DNA from: Tretioscincus oriximinensis
Lineage: Eukaryota > Chordata > Lepidosauria > Squamata > Gymnophthalmidae
Direction: 5' to 3'
DNA: 64,000 nucleotides
Assembly (NCBI GenBank): GCA_022410635.1
Contig: JAJVDF010000232.1
Coordinates: 1,398,815-1,462,814, forward strand
Shown: in pieces, positions 52,467-62,639 of the stretch
Layout of the letters: each line of letters begins with the position of its first letter
How positions within the stretch are numbered: the stretch's first letter is position 1
Program-made: the position numbers and the translations under genes
Notes under the pieces: model-generated
Told to the model about the DNA's origin: nothing
The model's database searches: none
Seen by the model: only the letters and a program-made list of their open reading frames with translations

Positions 52467-53058
52467 AGATGACAAGCCAGCAAGTGTCCTTTTGCCTCTT
52501 TATAAACCTGTGGTGAGGCCCCACTTGGAATCCTGCGTACAATTCTGGTCACCACATCTCACAAAGGATATTGTGGAGCTAGAGAAGGTGCAGAAAAGGG
52601 AAACAAGAAGGATCAAGGGCTGGAGCAACATCTGGGCCTCTTCAGCCTTGAAGATGGTGTTTGAGAGGAGACCTAATTGTGGTGCATAAAATCATGCATG
52701 GAATGGATAAGGTAAATAGATGATGGGCAGAAGAGTGAGGACAACAGAGGGAAGTATTTTTTCATCCACAGGATCGTCAGCCTTTGAAATTGACTTCCAG
52801 AAGAGGTGGTGGCAGCTAACAGCTTTAAGGGAGAGTTAGACAAGTTCATGGATGCCAAGGGTATAAACAGCTACTAGGATTGTGCCTCTGAGGTGGAGCA
52901 ACAGGCAGGATTCCTGAAATAGCATCAAGAATAGGGAAGATTTGGCCTCCTTCTGTTCCAGACTGCCCAGGTGCAATTGGTGGGCCATTGTGTTTGGGAG
53001 GCAGAAGCCGGGACTAGATGGGCCCCATCCAGCAGGGCTCTTATGTTCTTCCATGCGC
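52467..53058 (+). mobile_element. CR1-A/B LINE, RT C-terminus plus 3' UTR
   Basis: [40 protein letters not shown], then the 3' UTR with CTGCCCAGGTGCAATTGG and end GCTCTTATGTTCTT. Confidence 0.87.
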
Positions 53059-53165
53059 CAAGGAGAACAATGGGGTCCCTTTAGGTATTTGTAGGCTGCC
53101 CTCAGGCATCCTCTCCATCTTCTTTTTTGCTGACTAAACATACCTAGGTAGCGATCCCTAGGGGC
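53055..53165 (-). mobile_element. CR1-C LINE, fragment
   Basis: GGTATTTGTAGGCTGCCCTC and CTTCTTTTTTGCTGACTAAAC match the CR1-C region near 41020-41070. A C9 run follows at 53177. Confidence 0.65.
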
Positions 53166-53626
53166 CAAATGATACCCCCCCCCCCCTTAGGATGGCTTTC
53201 CTTTCATGCCTCAGTCCAATAAGGGGATATTAGAAGCCGTTCTACTGCTCACACCCAACCCTTGCCAGCCCTATTGATGAGGGATCCTTCCGGTTTCTCT
53301 GCTTCCGGTTGAATTTCTGCTTCTGGTCTGAAAGGGGAAATTTCCACAAGCGAGAATATCATACAAGCAAACGCCTTGGGCTGCGTTTCAGGCTAGGCGC
53401 CTGGCGTGTGCCTCTCTTTTGTGACTTGGCCAGGAATACAATCAGGAGGGGGACGGAACTGTGGTCAGAGGAAGGGCTGATCTGCTTCCGGCTGGCTGAT
53501 GTTTCTCCTGTGTCCTCCGTGAAGCAAATTAGCCTGGTCAGAATTCTTGGAAGCCCTCTCATCCTCACCTACTTCGACAGGCATCCGTTGTGAAGAGAAG
53601 AACAGAAGGGAACGGAGGCCACTTTA
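53166..53626. other. Unassigned; possible SINE-I scrap at 53560-53600
   Basis: CACCTACTTCGACAGGCATCC then GTTGTGAAGAGAAG resembles the SINE-I body. The rest is unrecognised. Confidence 0.35.
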
Positions 53627-54370
53627 CATAAGAACGTAAGGGGAGCCCTCCTGAATCACACCAGGACCCCCTAGTCCAGCTCAGTGGCCCCCCAGTTGCC
53701 CCTGGGGATCTCAAGCAGAAGAAGGAGGCAAAATCTCCCTATGGACTCGACCCTCCGCAAGGGGTACTTCAGGAATCCTCCCTGCTTCCCCATCCCGGAG
53801 GCAGGATCAAGAGATCTGTCCTAGTAGCTTTCCTCCGGGTTCTTAGGTTCTCATCTCTAATCTGTTTGAAGAGAGGATCAAGAGATCCATCCTAGCAGCC
53901 ATTTATACCCTTGCTATACTTTCCTTTGTCATCACTCTACTGCTCGTCAGTTTCAAGGAAGCCCCCTGGTCCTTGTGCTGCCTGAGGGAGAAAATGTTTT
54001 CTCTCTATTCATCTTATTCCTTATTCACCTTAACGGAAGCCCTGCTGAATCTGGCCAGGCGCCACCCAGCCCGGCCTCCTGCCTCACCCAAGGCCCACCA
54101 ATTGCACCTGGGCAGTCTGGAGCAGAAGGCGGCAAAACACTGACCTGCTCTTGGCTCCTTGCAAATGGGTCTTCNGTGAATTTGCCTCATCCTATCTGGA
54201 AGCTACCCAGGCTGCCAGCTCCCAGCCCCTCTTCTGGAAGTCTGTTGCATAGGCTGGAGGCCCCCTGGGTGAAGAAAGTCTTTCCCAGCAGCTTCAAGGG
54301 AGGCCCCTGAAGGTCCTCATGCTGGGTGCAAGAGGAAACATTCTCTGTCCACCTCATCCCTTATTCACCT
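53627..54370 (-). mobile_element. CR1-B LINE, overlapping 3' fragments
   Basis: At least two copies run in the same direction: 53627-54010 (ACATAAGAACGTAAGGGGAGCC onward) and 54030-54370 (ACGGAAGCCCTGCTGAATC onward). The second repeats 3' UTR and RT C-terminal blocks already present in the first. Confidence 0.72.
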
Positions 54371-54416
54371 TGCTTCCCTTCAGGTTGAGAAAAGCAGAGT
54401 ACAAAAGCCCATCGCT

Positions 54417-54895
54417 CCTCCTTCTCTCCGTCTTCTTCTCCTCCTCTTCTCCTATTTATTATTATTCCTTCTCCTCTTCTTTTTCTATTTCTTATTCTCC
54501 TCCTCCTCTCCTCCTTTTCCTCCTCTTCTTCTCCTACTATTTATTATTATTACTCCCTCTTCTTCCTCCTCCTCTTCTTCTATTTCTTCTCTTCCTCCCC
54601 TTCTCCTCCTCCTCCTTCTACTACTTATTATTATTCCTTTTCCTTCTCCTCCTCCCCTTCCCCTCTTCTTCTTCTCCGTTCTCCTCCTCCTCTCCTCCTT
54701 TTCCTCCTCTTCTTCTCCTACTATTTATTATTATTACTCCCTCTTCTTCCTCCTCCTCTTCTTCTATTTCTTCTCTTCCTCCCCTTCTCCTCCTCCTCCT
54801 TCTACTACTTATTATTATTCCTTTTCCTTCTCCTCCTCCCCTTCCCCTCTTCTTCTTCTCCGTTCTCCTCCTCCTCTCCTCCCCTTCCTCCCCTC
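54417..54895 (+). repeat. Polypyrimidine tract with 184-bp tandem duplication
   Basis: C/T-rich sequence broken by ATTTATTATTATT islets. The segment from about 54496 recurs about 184 bp later essentially unchanged (compare CTCCTACTATTTATTATTAT at 54531 and 54715). A long frame across it encodes only S/P/L/F runs. Confidence 0.9.
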
Positions 54896-55511
54896 CTCTG
54901 TGCCTTCTGGAGATGGCAAAGGCATCTAAATGGAAGCGCTCTCCCTCGGAGGTGGACTCCAGGCGTCCGCCCGCCTGCGGCACTGCCAGGCCCCGGGGTG
55001 CCGCTTTCCTTACTGGCTGCCGCCCTGGGAAAGGCTGGCGTCCGGGGCCCCAGGCCCTTCCTTTGGCAGCGGCGCAGTATTGACACAGGGGGATCCTTGG
55101 GCGCAGGTGCCCGCCAGGCCGCCTCAGCTCCCCAACCACCGGGAAGGGGCCACCTCCACGCCAGGGCAAGGGGGGACCCATCGCTTCGCCCGCCTGCCCC
55201 CCTCACGCCACTGGGAAGGGCCCCGAGAATGGGAACCCCAGCCTTCCTCGGGGGCAGCAGCCTGGCAGGGCGGGAAATGCGCCTCCCGCTGCCCTGCCGT
55301 CCCCCGGTTGCTCCATGCGCTCACTTTGCCCCTGCGGGCTCCTCGGGCCCCTCGGGTGCCTTGCAGGAACAAAATGCCCAAGGGCCCCACTTCGGGTGAC
55401 CAAGAGGTGGGCGGCCTCCCCAGTGGGCTGCCCGGGGCGGGCAAGGGGAGGAGGGAAAGGGGGTCCCACCAGGGGGTCTGTGGCATTCCCTTCCGGGGGG
55501 CGGGGGCGGAT
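54896..55511. other. Unassigned GC-rich sequence
   Basis: GC-rich, with overlapping frames of 130-200 codons on both strands, all P/G/A/R-rich and without domains. Less CpG-dense than 4440-5195. Confidence 0.4.
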
Positions 55512-55900
55512 TGCTTTAAGGCAGGATGAGGCAGGTTCATGGAAGACTGGGGTGTCCACGGCTACGGGNGTGGATCGCTTGGTTCTGCCTCCAGGATGGA
55601 GCCCCAGGCAGGATTCCTGAAGGGCCACTTGCAGGGAGATGGGACTAGGGCAGGGGTTGGCCTTCTTCTGCTTCAGATGCCCAGGGGCCGTTGGTGAGGC
55701 AGTGTAGGCTATGGCAGGGCCCATTTGGCTGATTCAGGGCCTGCCATAGTCTACACTAGAATGTGCATGGCGGATCCCTATTCCAAGAGCGAAGAACAGG
55801 TGAACTTCTTGCTTTCTTTTGTTCCGGACTGCCCAGGTGCAATTGGTGGGCCACTGGGTGAGACAGAAGGCTGGGCTAGATGGGCTGAAATAGATGGGAT
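55512..55900 (+). mobile_element. CR1-B LINE 3' UTR fragments around an FB piece
   Basis: 55512-55696 (GGATGGAGCCCCAGGCAGG, GATGCCCAGGGGCCGTTGG) and 55795-55900 (TTCCGGACTGCCCAGGTGC, GACAGAAGGCTGGGCTAG) flank an FB palindrome. The two partly repeat each other, so they may be separate copies. Confidence 0.68.
55697..55770. mobile_element. FB element, central palindrome
   Basis: GTGTAGGCTATGGCAGGGCC mirrors GGCCTGCCATAGTCTACAC. A further FB scrap (GGCATGTGGATGAGCC) is at 55957-55973. Confidence 0.65.
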
Positions 55901-56117
55901 GTATTTCTGAATGGGAACCTGCCACCGACATGGATGGGGCCTGTCACATTCTTTGCTGGCATGTGGATGAGCCACTGGGTGAGACAGAAGGCTGGACAAG
56001 GTGGGCCGGGGGTCCCCTTGTGGCCTTATGCCCATCTCGCACTGCTGGAAAAGGCTGTGCACTGCCTAGCAGTAGTCACAAGCTGCCGTCGGAGTGGCCC
56101 CCTCCTTTCCCTGAAGT

Positions 56118-56378
56118 ATTATTTTATTTATTTATTTATCTGTACTTATATCCCGCTATATGCCCGAAGGTCTCAGGGCAGCCAACCATAGGGTGGCGCA
56201 CATAGCTTTTGTGGCTTTCTCCACAACAGACACCCTGTGAAGTAGGTGGGGCTGAGAGAGTTCTGAAGAACTGTGACTGGCCCAAGGTCACCCAGCTGGC
56301 TTTTCATGGAGGAGCGGGGAATCGAACCGGGAGGCGACCAGCTGCGAGTGCAACACTCTGACCACGACACCAAACTGT
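56118..56378 (-). mobile_element. SINE-I copy (L2-type tail), near complete
   Basis: TTATTTATTTATCTGTACTT, GCCCGAAGGTCTCAGGGC, CCACAACAGACACCCTGTG, CCAAGGTCACCCAGCTGGC, B-box complement GGAATCGAACCGGGAG and head complement CGACACCAAACTG. Confidence 0.9.
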
Positions 56379-56589
56379 GTCCCAGGTAAGGCGGAATGGC
56401 GGGGCTGCCGTTGAACCCTGTGCCCCGCACGCACCCCTCGTGCCAGGAAGGAGCGGAAAAACGGCGCTTCCAACCCCCTTCACGGCGGGGATGAGCTGCG
56501 CTTCGTCCGCGTTCATCCGAGCAGTTTGTGTTGCGACTATTTGTACCCCACAGAACTCATCGAGATGAAAGAGCCAAAAGTTTCATCAC

Positions 56590-56715
56590 CCATCTCTAGA
56601 ATCCTAGGGCTGGACGGGATCTCCAGGGTCAATGCAGGATCCACTGAACCATCGCAGCCAGGGGCTCCCCAGCCTCTAATTGAAGGCTTCTGTCCATTCC
56701 TGTGGTGATGAACAG
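56590..56715 (-). mobile_element. CR1-C LINE, 3' end fragment
   Basis: CTCTAGAATCCTAGGGCTGG, CTCCAGGGTCAATGCAGG and CCAGCCTCTAATTGAAGGC. Confidence 0.68.
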
Positions 56716-56795
56716 ACAGACAGATAGTAGGTAGGTAGGTAGGTAGATGATAGGTAGGTAGCTATGTGATGGATGGATGGATGGATGGGTATGGA
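56716..56795 (+). repeat. (GTAG)n and (GATG)n microsatellite
   Basis: GACA, GTAG and GATG tetramers over about 80 bp. Confidence 0.93.
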
Positions 56796-56799
56796 TGCA

Positions 56800-57130
56800 T
56801 AGGATCATACAATCCTAGAGTTTGGACGGATTTCCAGAGTCATGTGGTCCCAATAGAGCAGGGATGGGCAATTAATTTTTTTCCCAAGGGGCCGCATGAG
56901 AAATTGGGGTGGTTTTAGAGGGCCGGATTAATATAGTTAACTCAGTTCTACCCAATACTGTATATAACTCTGAGCTAAGAGGGGCGGGCCGGTCAGAGAC
57001 AGTAGGAGGGCTGCATGTGGCCCTCGGGCCGCCCCTTGGCCAGGTCTGCAATAGAGGCTCCACTAAACCCTTCCAGACCATCAGCTGCCCAGCCCCTGTT
57101 TGAAGATTTCCAGCCAAGAAGCCCTCCCTA
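56800..57130 (-). mobile_element. CR1-C LINE, 3' fragment split by hAT
   Basis: 56800-56858 (ATCATACAATCCTAGAGTTTG, CAGAGTCATGTGGTCC) continues at 57049-57130 (CACTAAACCCTTCCAGACC, CCCTGTTTGAAGATTTCC). Confidence 0.72.
56859..57048. mobile_element. Non-autonomous hAT element, third family
   Basis: The ends CAGGGATGGGCAATTAA and CTTGGCCAGGTCTG form imperfect inverted repeats. CAATAGAG is duplicated exactly on both sides (56851-56858 and 57049-57056). The body has GGGCCGCATGAGAAATTGG and GGCCCTCGGGCCGCCCC. Confidence 0.87.
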
Positions 57131-57194
57131 CCTCCTTTCGGGTGAGAAGGGCTGTGCATAAAAAACCTAATTCTTCTTCAGTTCCTCGTCTTCC

Positions 57195-57285
57195 TCTTTT
57201 TTAGAACTCTTTCAGCCCCGTATACTTCACCAGACGCCTGTTGTGGTGAAAGCAACAAAAAGCTACGCGAACTGCCCCTGGTGAA
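57195..57285 (+). mobile_element. SINE-I body fragment
   Basis: CTCTTTCAGCCCCGTATACTTC, GCCTGTTGTGGTGAAAGC and AACAAAAAGCTACGCG are in SINE-I order. Confidence 0.5.
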
Positions 57286-57327
57286 AGGGGCATTATAAAC
57301 ACACCCTGTTGTTGTATCCTAGGTAGA

Positions 57328-57412
57328 ATCATAGAGTTGGAAGAGTCCTCCGGGGTCATCGGGTCCAACCCCCTGCTCAGTGCAGGATTTATTAAGCCAC
57401 CGCTGTCCTGTC
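57328..57412 (-). mobile_element. CR1-C LINE, 3' end fragment
   Basis: AATCATAGAGTTGGAAGAG, GGTCATCGGGTCCAACCCCC and TGCAGGATTTATTAAGCC. Confidence 0.78.
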
Positions 57413-57924
57413 CTTGCATTTCGGAGGGCAAATCAAGCCCACTTTAAACTCCATTTCATACATTTCATACAGCCTCCCCTTATCGCTCCCACAAACACTT
57501 CTGCAAAATAAATCAGCCGTTGAAACGATCTATCAAGCGTCGCCCCCTGAGGATGCAGCATCCCATGCGGTGTCGTTTTCAGTGCCCAGAGGCACGAGAC
57601 AGACACGTTGCATTGTGTTCATTCCATGCTCCAAGAATGGGCAAGTCCCCTCCCAAGGGCGATACATAAATAACCTCTTAGATGGTTTGAGTACCTATTC
57701 ATAGTGCGCCTTCACTGATCCTAAGACTGTTGACAGCATGATAGACAGGAGGCATTTATGAATTAATATTTTCTCATTAAAACGTTCATGTTATCGCTCC
57801 ACCAGTGTAATGAAAGAGAAAACAGGGAAGTCTCCAATTGTGTATAAAAACATGTGAAAAAATCTGGATCAAGATAGCAGAGACCCAATAAAGCAACCAG
57901 AGAATCCCCAAGGTTAAAGAACGG
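57413..57924. other. Unassigned sequence
   Basis: No gene or repeat was recognised. Confidence 0.4.
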
Positions 57925-58022
57925 AATAGAATCATAGACTCCTAGAGTTGTAAAGAACCCCCAGGGTCTTCGGATCCAACCCCCTGCTCAATACAGGAGT
58001 CGTTAAACCATCCCATTGCCCA
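57925..58022 (-). mobile_element. CR1-C LINE, 3' end fragment
   Basis: AATAGAATCATAGACTCCTAG, CCAACCCCCTGCTCAATAC and TCGTTAAACCATCCC. Confidence 0.75.
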
Positions 58023-58032
58023 GAATTGCCCA

Positions 58033-58090
58033 GGCTGGACTCTTGTCTGGGTGTCTCCTGGTTCGATTCTATACTCCTGAACCCCAAAAG
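58033..58090 (+). mobile_element. SINE-I head fragment
   Basis: GGACTCTTGTCTGGGTGTCTC and B-box TCCTGGTTCGATTC only. Confidence 0.42.
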
Positions 58091-58149
58091 GGGAGACACA
58101 GAATATTAGGACAGGTGGACTCTGTGGCATATTCATCGTGGTTCCTCTT

Positions 58150-58285
58150 GGGCCCTGTCCCCACTGAGCCTTATTCTGGGCTATATCTCAGAATAACCAT
58201 CTACATGCTCAGAATAGCCTGCCATCTACATGCTAGTGTAGGCCTGAATGGGGCCTGCCATAGTCTACACTGGCATGTGGGTGGC
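58150..58285. mobile_element. FB element, long partial copy
   Basis: CCCTGTCCCCACTGAGCC, TTATTCTGGGCTATATCTCAG, then the double centre CATGCTAGTGTAGGCCTG / GGCCTGCCATAGTCTACACTGG. The right outer arm is missing. Confidence 0.7.
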
Positions 58286-58379
58286 CATTTAGTAGCCTGA
58301 CCAGGCAAGAAAGGAGGGAGGGATTTTACNTAAAACCAAGGTGGGATGGATTTCCTGCACTGGAAATGAATTTCACGGT

Positions 58380-58645
58380 TCAGGGACCCTATTTCCTTTG
58401 TCACCATTCTTCTGCCCATCAGCTTCAAAGAATGTCCCCTGGTCCTAGTATTGTGCGAGAGAGAAAATAGTTTTTCTCTATTCATTTTATCCATCCTATG
58501 CATGATTTAAATGCACTTCAATCAGANNACCTCTTAACTGCCATCTTTCGAAGCTGAAGAGACCTAAATGCGGCAGCCTCATTTCATAAGGGAAATATTC
58601 CAGCCCTTTGCTCATTTTTGGGGGCTTTTTTGCACCTTCTCCAAG
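58380..58645 (-). mobile_element. CR1-A/B LINE, RT C-terminal fragment
   Basis: TCTTCTGCCCATCAGCTTC, GAGAGAAAATAGTTTTTCTC and TTGCACCTTCTCCAAGTTC are in CR1 order. Confidence 0.82.
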
Positions 58646-58732
58646 TTCACAGCCAAGATGGGCCTTTCTGCACTTTGGGCAGAGAACAGTCCAAGCAATT
58701 AGCAGGAACAGAGAATTTGAAGAAGAAGAAGA

Positions 58733-58821
58733 AGCAACAGGCAGGACTTTTGAAATACCATTTGCAGGGAGTCACGAACAGGAGCAGCATATTTTGCTTT
58801 CCTCTGTTCGGACTGCCCAGG
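58733..58821 (+). mobile_element. CR1-A LINE, 3' UTR fragment cut by gap
   Basis: CAACAGGCAGGACTTTTGAA to TCGGACTGCCCAGG, then Ns. It is preceded directly by (GAA)5. Confidence 0.82.
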
Positions 58822-58971
58822 NNNNNNNNNNNNNNNNNNNNNNNNNNNNNNNNNNNNNNNNNNNNNNNNNNNNNNNNNNNNNNNNNNNNNNNNNNNNNNN
58901 NNNNNNNNNNNNNNNNNNNNNNNNNNNNNNNNNNNNNNNNNNNNNNNNNNNNNNNNNNNNNNNNNNNNNNN
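58822..58971. other. Assembly gap of 150 N
   Basis: An unresolved run between a CR1-A piece and a GAA array. The real content and length are unknown. Confidence 0.99.
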
Positions 58972-59066
58972 AAGAAGAAGAAGAAGAAGAAGAAGAAGAA
59001 GAAGAAGAAGAAGAAGAAGAAGAAGAAGAAGAAGAAGAAGAAGAAGAAGAAGAAGAAGAAGAAGAA
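58972..59066 (+). repeat. (GAA)n array
   Basis: About 31 perfect units from the gap edge to the SINE-II body. Confidence 0.98.
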
Positions 59067-59355
59067 CTCGGTTTTTATATCCCTCATTTCTCACCCAAAG
59101 GGACTCAAAGCAACTTACAAGGGTATTTTTTGCACAAAGGCTGACATTCTATCTTACCCACCAGGCAGTGGTGGTTCCCATTTATCCAGTCGCAATTTGT
59201 TGCAATTCCTTGCAACTCTTGCTTTTGAATAGCTGGGTTGGCTAGAGCTGCAGGCTAGTAGAAGGCGCTCAGTCCTCCACATCTGACACAGGGCCTCAAA
59301 ACCCCACCTCTCAGGTGAAAGACTGGCACTTAGCCCACGGAGCCATTTGTGCCTG
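59067..59355 (-). mobile_element. SINE-II copy, near complete
   Basis: TTTTTATATCCCTCATTTCTC, TCTATCTTACCCACCAGGC, GCAATTCCTTGCAACTCTTG and head complement CACTTAGCCCACGGAGCC. It serves as the reference for the family. Confidence 0.8.
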
Positions 59356-60574
59356 ACTTTGCATTCCTATACTTACCGTGAACTTGTGTGGACTGATTTT
59401 AAGTAGTACACAATCGTCTCCGCCCCACAGAAATGTTCCTGCAGGAAGTGTGAATGCTGCATTCTAGCCTTTCTGTGTTTTACATGTTCCACGACATTTT
59501 TCACCCAATGGCAGTTGGAGGTGGTGTTCCAGTTACGTAGAACACAGGCTGGCTGGGGAATACAGTTTTCATGCATGCTTTTTCTGGACTAGAGACAGGG
59601 AGTGCGTGAAAGGCAGGGACCCCACGGGTTCATGCACGGGAATGGTGAACCGAAGGTGAGTGTGCAGAAGCCCAACATGTAACCAGTCTACTCCTCCTCC
59701 TTTCCCCACCTCTGAACCACAGCCAGGACCTGCGAAGAAAAAGTTCCAAAATCCTCACACGGGAGGCGTCTTGGGCAGTTGCTCTTGTGCGGCTCCTTCA
59801 TTTTCCCTCGCAAATGGGGCCTCCCTTGATGTTTGAGCTTTTCAGGAACATGCCAGCCCTTTGGACGTGGGCTCGGCTGCCTGGGCTGGGAGCCCCGAGG
59901 CTTATGAATTGGCCCCCCATGAGAAGCCGAGCCTGAGAGTCCGCCGAGCGGCAGAAGCAGCTGTGGAGGGCAGGATCCTGGGGGAGGATCGGCCGGCCTT
60001 GTTCGCCTCTTTAACCGCTGTGTTTTGGTCGCTACAATTTTGTCAGAAATTTGTTTTGAGACACACAGAGCTTTCCATGCTCCCACCACGGCCTGGCAAT
60101 GGGTTTTTCATTTTCCACTTGGCAGGGAAGAAAGACCACAGTTTACATTCGGCGCTCCAGGCTCCTTTGCCTTCTTTCCAAGCCAAGGAAGGCTCTCCGT
60201 GGGCAGCCCAGGGGACTTGGCCTCCCACCCTTGGGAAAGGGATGGGGCTGGGGGGGGGGCTGTTCCGTGGCTCAGCGTTATGGATGTGCACTGGGAGCCA
60301 TGATGGGTGGGGGGGTGGCGGGGGGCTTGGGGGGGCTGCCCTGGGCACAGTATCGGAGGGGCACACAGTCAACCCATGGGGATGGGCCAAGGGTGCCATG
60401 GGGAGTGGGTGTGGGGTGTGGTACATTTATTTTATTCATTTTAAGGGATTTCTGCCCTTCACNATAGATCCCAGGGCAGGTAACAGAAGAATTAAAAGCA
60501 ACACAAAAAACACAGCTATAAAACATTTAAAAGAACCATTCCCTTCCCTCCTTCCCTCCTTCGTATCTCTACAC
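59356..60574. other. Unassigned sequence
   Basis: A 256-codon frame (59861-60631) is G/W/P-rich in its second half and is matched by frames on the other strand. No domain was recognised. An L2-like tail scrap (TTTATTTTATTCATTTTAAGG) is at 60427. Confidence 0.4.
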
Positions 60575-60773
60575 CANGGTTGGGCAATTAATTTTCCCAA
60601 GGGGCCTCATGAGAAATTGGGATGGTTTTAGAGGGCCGGACTAATGTCGTTAACTCAGCTCTACCCAATATTGTGTATAGAACAGTAAAACCACGGCCCC
60701 AACTCTGAGCTCAGACGGGCCGGCCGGTCAGAGGCAGTAGGCAGGACCTCGGACCGCCCCTTGCCCAGGTCTG
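60575..60773. mobile_element. Non-autonomous hAT element, third family
   Basis: Ends CANGGTTGGGCAATTAA and CTTGCCCAGGTCTG. Flanks CTCTACAC and CTCTAGAC agree at 7 of 8. Collinear with the copy at 56859-57048 plus about 20 bp of extra interior. Confidence 0.85.
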
Positions 60774-60829
60774 CTCTAGACTGTTAATTCTGACGAAAGA
60801 GTCTGCTGCTTTCATTGATGCTGAGCAAT

Positions 60830-61080
60830 GTTATTTATTTACTTACTTACATCCCGCCCTATACCTGAAGGTCTCAGGGCGGCCAACCATAGCGTCGCGC
60901 ACATAACTTTTGTTATTTTCTCCAAAACAGGCAAGCTGTGAAGTAGGTGGGGCTGAGAGAGTTCTAAAGAAGTGTGACTGGCCCAGGGTCAGCCAGCTGG
61001 CTTTCACGGAGGAGTGGGGAATCGAACCGGGAGACTCCCAGATGAGAGCCCAATACTCTAACCACCACACCAAACTCCCA
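60830..61080 (-). mobile_element. SINE-I copy (L2-type tail)
   Basis: TACATCCCGCCCTATACCTG, AAGGTCTCAGGGCGGCC, GTGAAGTAGGTGGGGCTGAG, GGAATCGAACCGGGAGAC and CACCACACCAAACTCC. Confidence 0.88.
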
Positions 61081-61164
61081 TCTCCATTGACAGCAATTGA
61101 AAAAAATAGGCTTTCGTTACATTTCATATAAGGAAGGTATAACTTCTGCCTTGTGGCCATGTGC

Positions 61165-61800
61165 AAATTTATGAATTGATTTACATTTCTGCCCCGCCTG
61201 ATACCCAAAGGTCTCAGGGCGGGTGAACAATACAAACCCAGATTAGCAGATAAAACAGCCACAACCCAAAGAAGGGAAGAGGGAGCCATTTCCTCAGCCC
61301 CNGGCCAAAGGCCATCGACACCTTCAAGCGTTTCCTGAACGCCACAGGGATGGTGACTGGCGCCCCTTGACGGGGAGGCTGTTCCATAGCCTGGGGGCTG
61401 CACGGAGAAGGCCTGGCCCAGGTTGCCACAGAGGGAGGAGGAAAGCAGGAGGGGCCCTCCTGTGGACCTCAAGGCTCGGGCAGGCCGGTATGGGAGGAGG
61501 CCTCCCTTTAGGGATTCGGGGCCCAAGTTATGTAGGACCTTGTAGGTTACAGTTAAGACCTCGAATTGGCCTNGGTGGTGGATCAGCAGCCAGTGCAGCT
61601 CTTTCCAGGGCGGTGTGATCCGTGTCTGGCCATTTGCTCCGCCCAGCAGTCCAGCCTTCTGCACCAGCCGCAGCTTCTGAACTGTATTCAAGGGCAGCCC
61701 CATCCAGAGTGCATTTCAATAGTCCAAACTGGAAGTGACCAGAACGTGGGGCCACCTTTTATCACTGCCTGGTCCAGGTGCTGTCAGCAGAGGAAGTAAC
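61165..61800 (-). pseudogene. L2-type LINE, C-terminal ORF and 3' end
   Basis: The minus strand carries MGLPLNTVQKLRLVQKA, ELHWLLIHH and QFEVLTVTYKVLHNLGPESL. Below 61500 come a GGCAACCTGGGCCAGGCC-type block and the tail complement GATACCCAAAGGTCTCAGGGC. It adjoins the SINE-I copy with the same tail. Confidence 0.78.
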
Positions 61801-62245
61801 TGAAGAAGAAATTTATTTCTCGTGCTGCTGGATCACGAAGTGAAGTATCCCGGAGCATTCCGGTCCCGTTCAGTACCTTGGAATCCCATGGAGCAGAACG
61901 TTTAGCTCAGTCATTCCGTTCAAAGGGTGAAACTCATCTACTACACAGATTCATCATCCACAGGGGGATCCATTCCAAGCCTCCCTTTCATTTGCGCCTG
62001 ACCTCATGCGTCTGCCAGGCAGAACCTTCTCACAATCTTCCAGTGTTGCGGAATATTGGGGTGTGGAATGTCGCAGGTTCTCATCATCAACGTTAAACAC
62101 TTGTAATGGGCCTGTAAGTGAGTTTCACTCTCTGAAGTGAATCCCTGAAACCAATCAGCTTTTGCATAAGGCTCCAATTTTCGGGGACGCGTCTGTTGTG
62201 CTGCTTTTCAGCACGCGAGTCGGTCAAGAGGGAGATTTGTGGGCA
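61801..62245. other. Unassigned sequence
   Basis: No gene or repeat was recognised. Confidence 0.4.
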
Positions 62246-62445
62246 GACACTGGTGCTTAGAGGGTCGGACTCTTACCTGGAAGTCTCCCGATTGGATTCT
62301 GCGCTCCTCAGTGAAGCTGCTGGGTGGCCTTGGGGCAATCACAGTTCTTTAGAACTCTCTCAGCCCCACGTACTTCATAGGGAGTCAGTTGTGGAGAGAA
62401 GATGTAAACCGCTTTGATTCCCTTTGGGCTGACTCTTCTTTTCAT
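62246..62445 (+). mobile_element. SINE-I copy with Sauria-type tail
   Basis: Head GTGCTTAGAGGGTCGGACTC, B-box-like CCCGATTGGATTCTGC, body CTCTCAGCCCCACGTACTTC, then GTAAACCGCTTTGATTCCC and a TTCTTTTC end. Confidence 0.68.
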
Positions 62446-62639
62446 AAACTGCCCTAAAAACCTGTAGTTTTAAATCCACACGTTCCTACTTTTAACTTCG
62501 TTTTTTGGGCCCATGGATAAATTAATGAAATAGGCTTTAAGCCTTGATACCTTCTGTCCTTTCTTGTTTCCCCCCTTCAAGCTCCTTGTTCCCTGGGAAA
62601 GCAAACNCTTGTGACTGTCCCAGGCTTTNGAATGGTCTC

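Noticed and set aside
54319..55083. 254-codon frame beginning in CR1 and running through the polypyrimidine tract
   Set aside because: The S/P/L/F runs come from C/T-rich simple sequence, with no initiation context or domain.
56300..56378. tRNA-like A and B boxes
   Set aside because: They belong to SINE-I heads here and at other SINE-I sites. No cloverleaf of a functional tRNA gene was found.
59861..60631. 256-codon frame on plus
   Set aside because: No recognisable domain, glycine/tryptophan-rich second half from G-rich DNA, and equally long frames opposite. It cannot be supported as a gene without conservation data.
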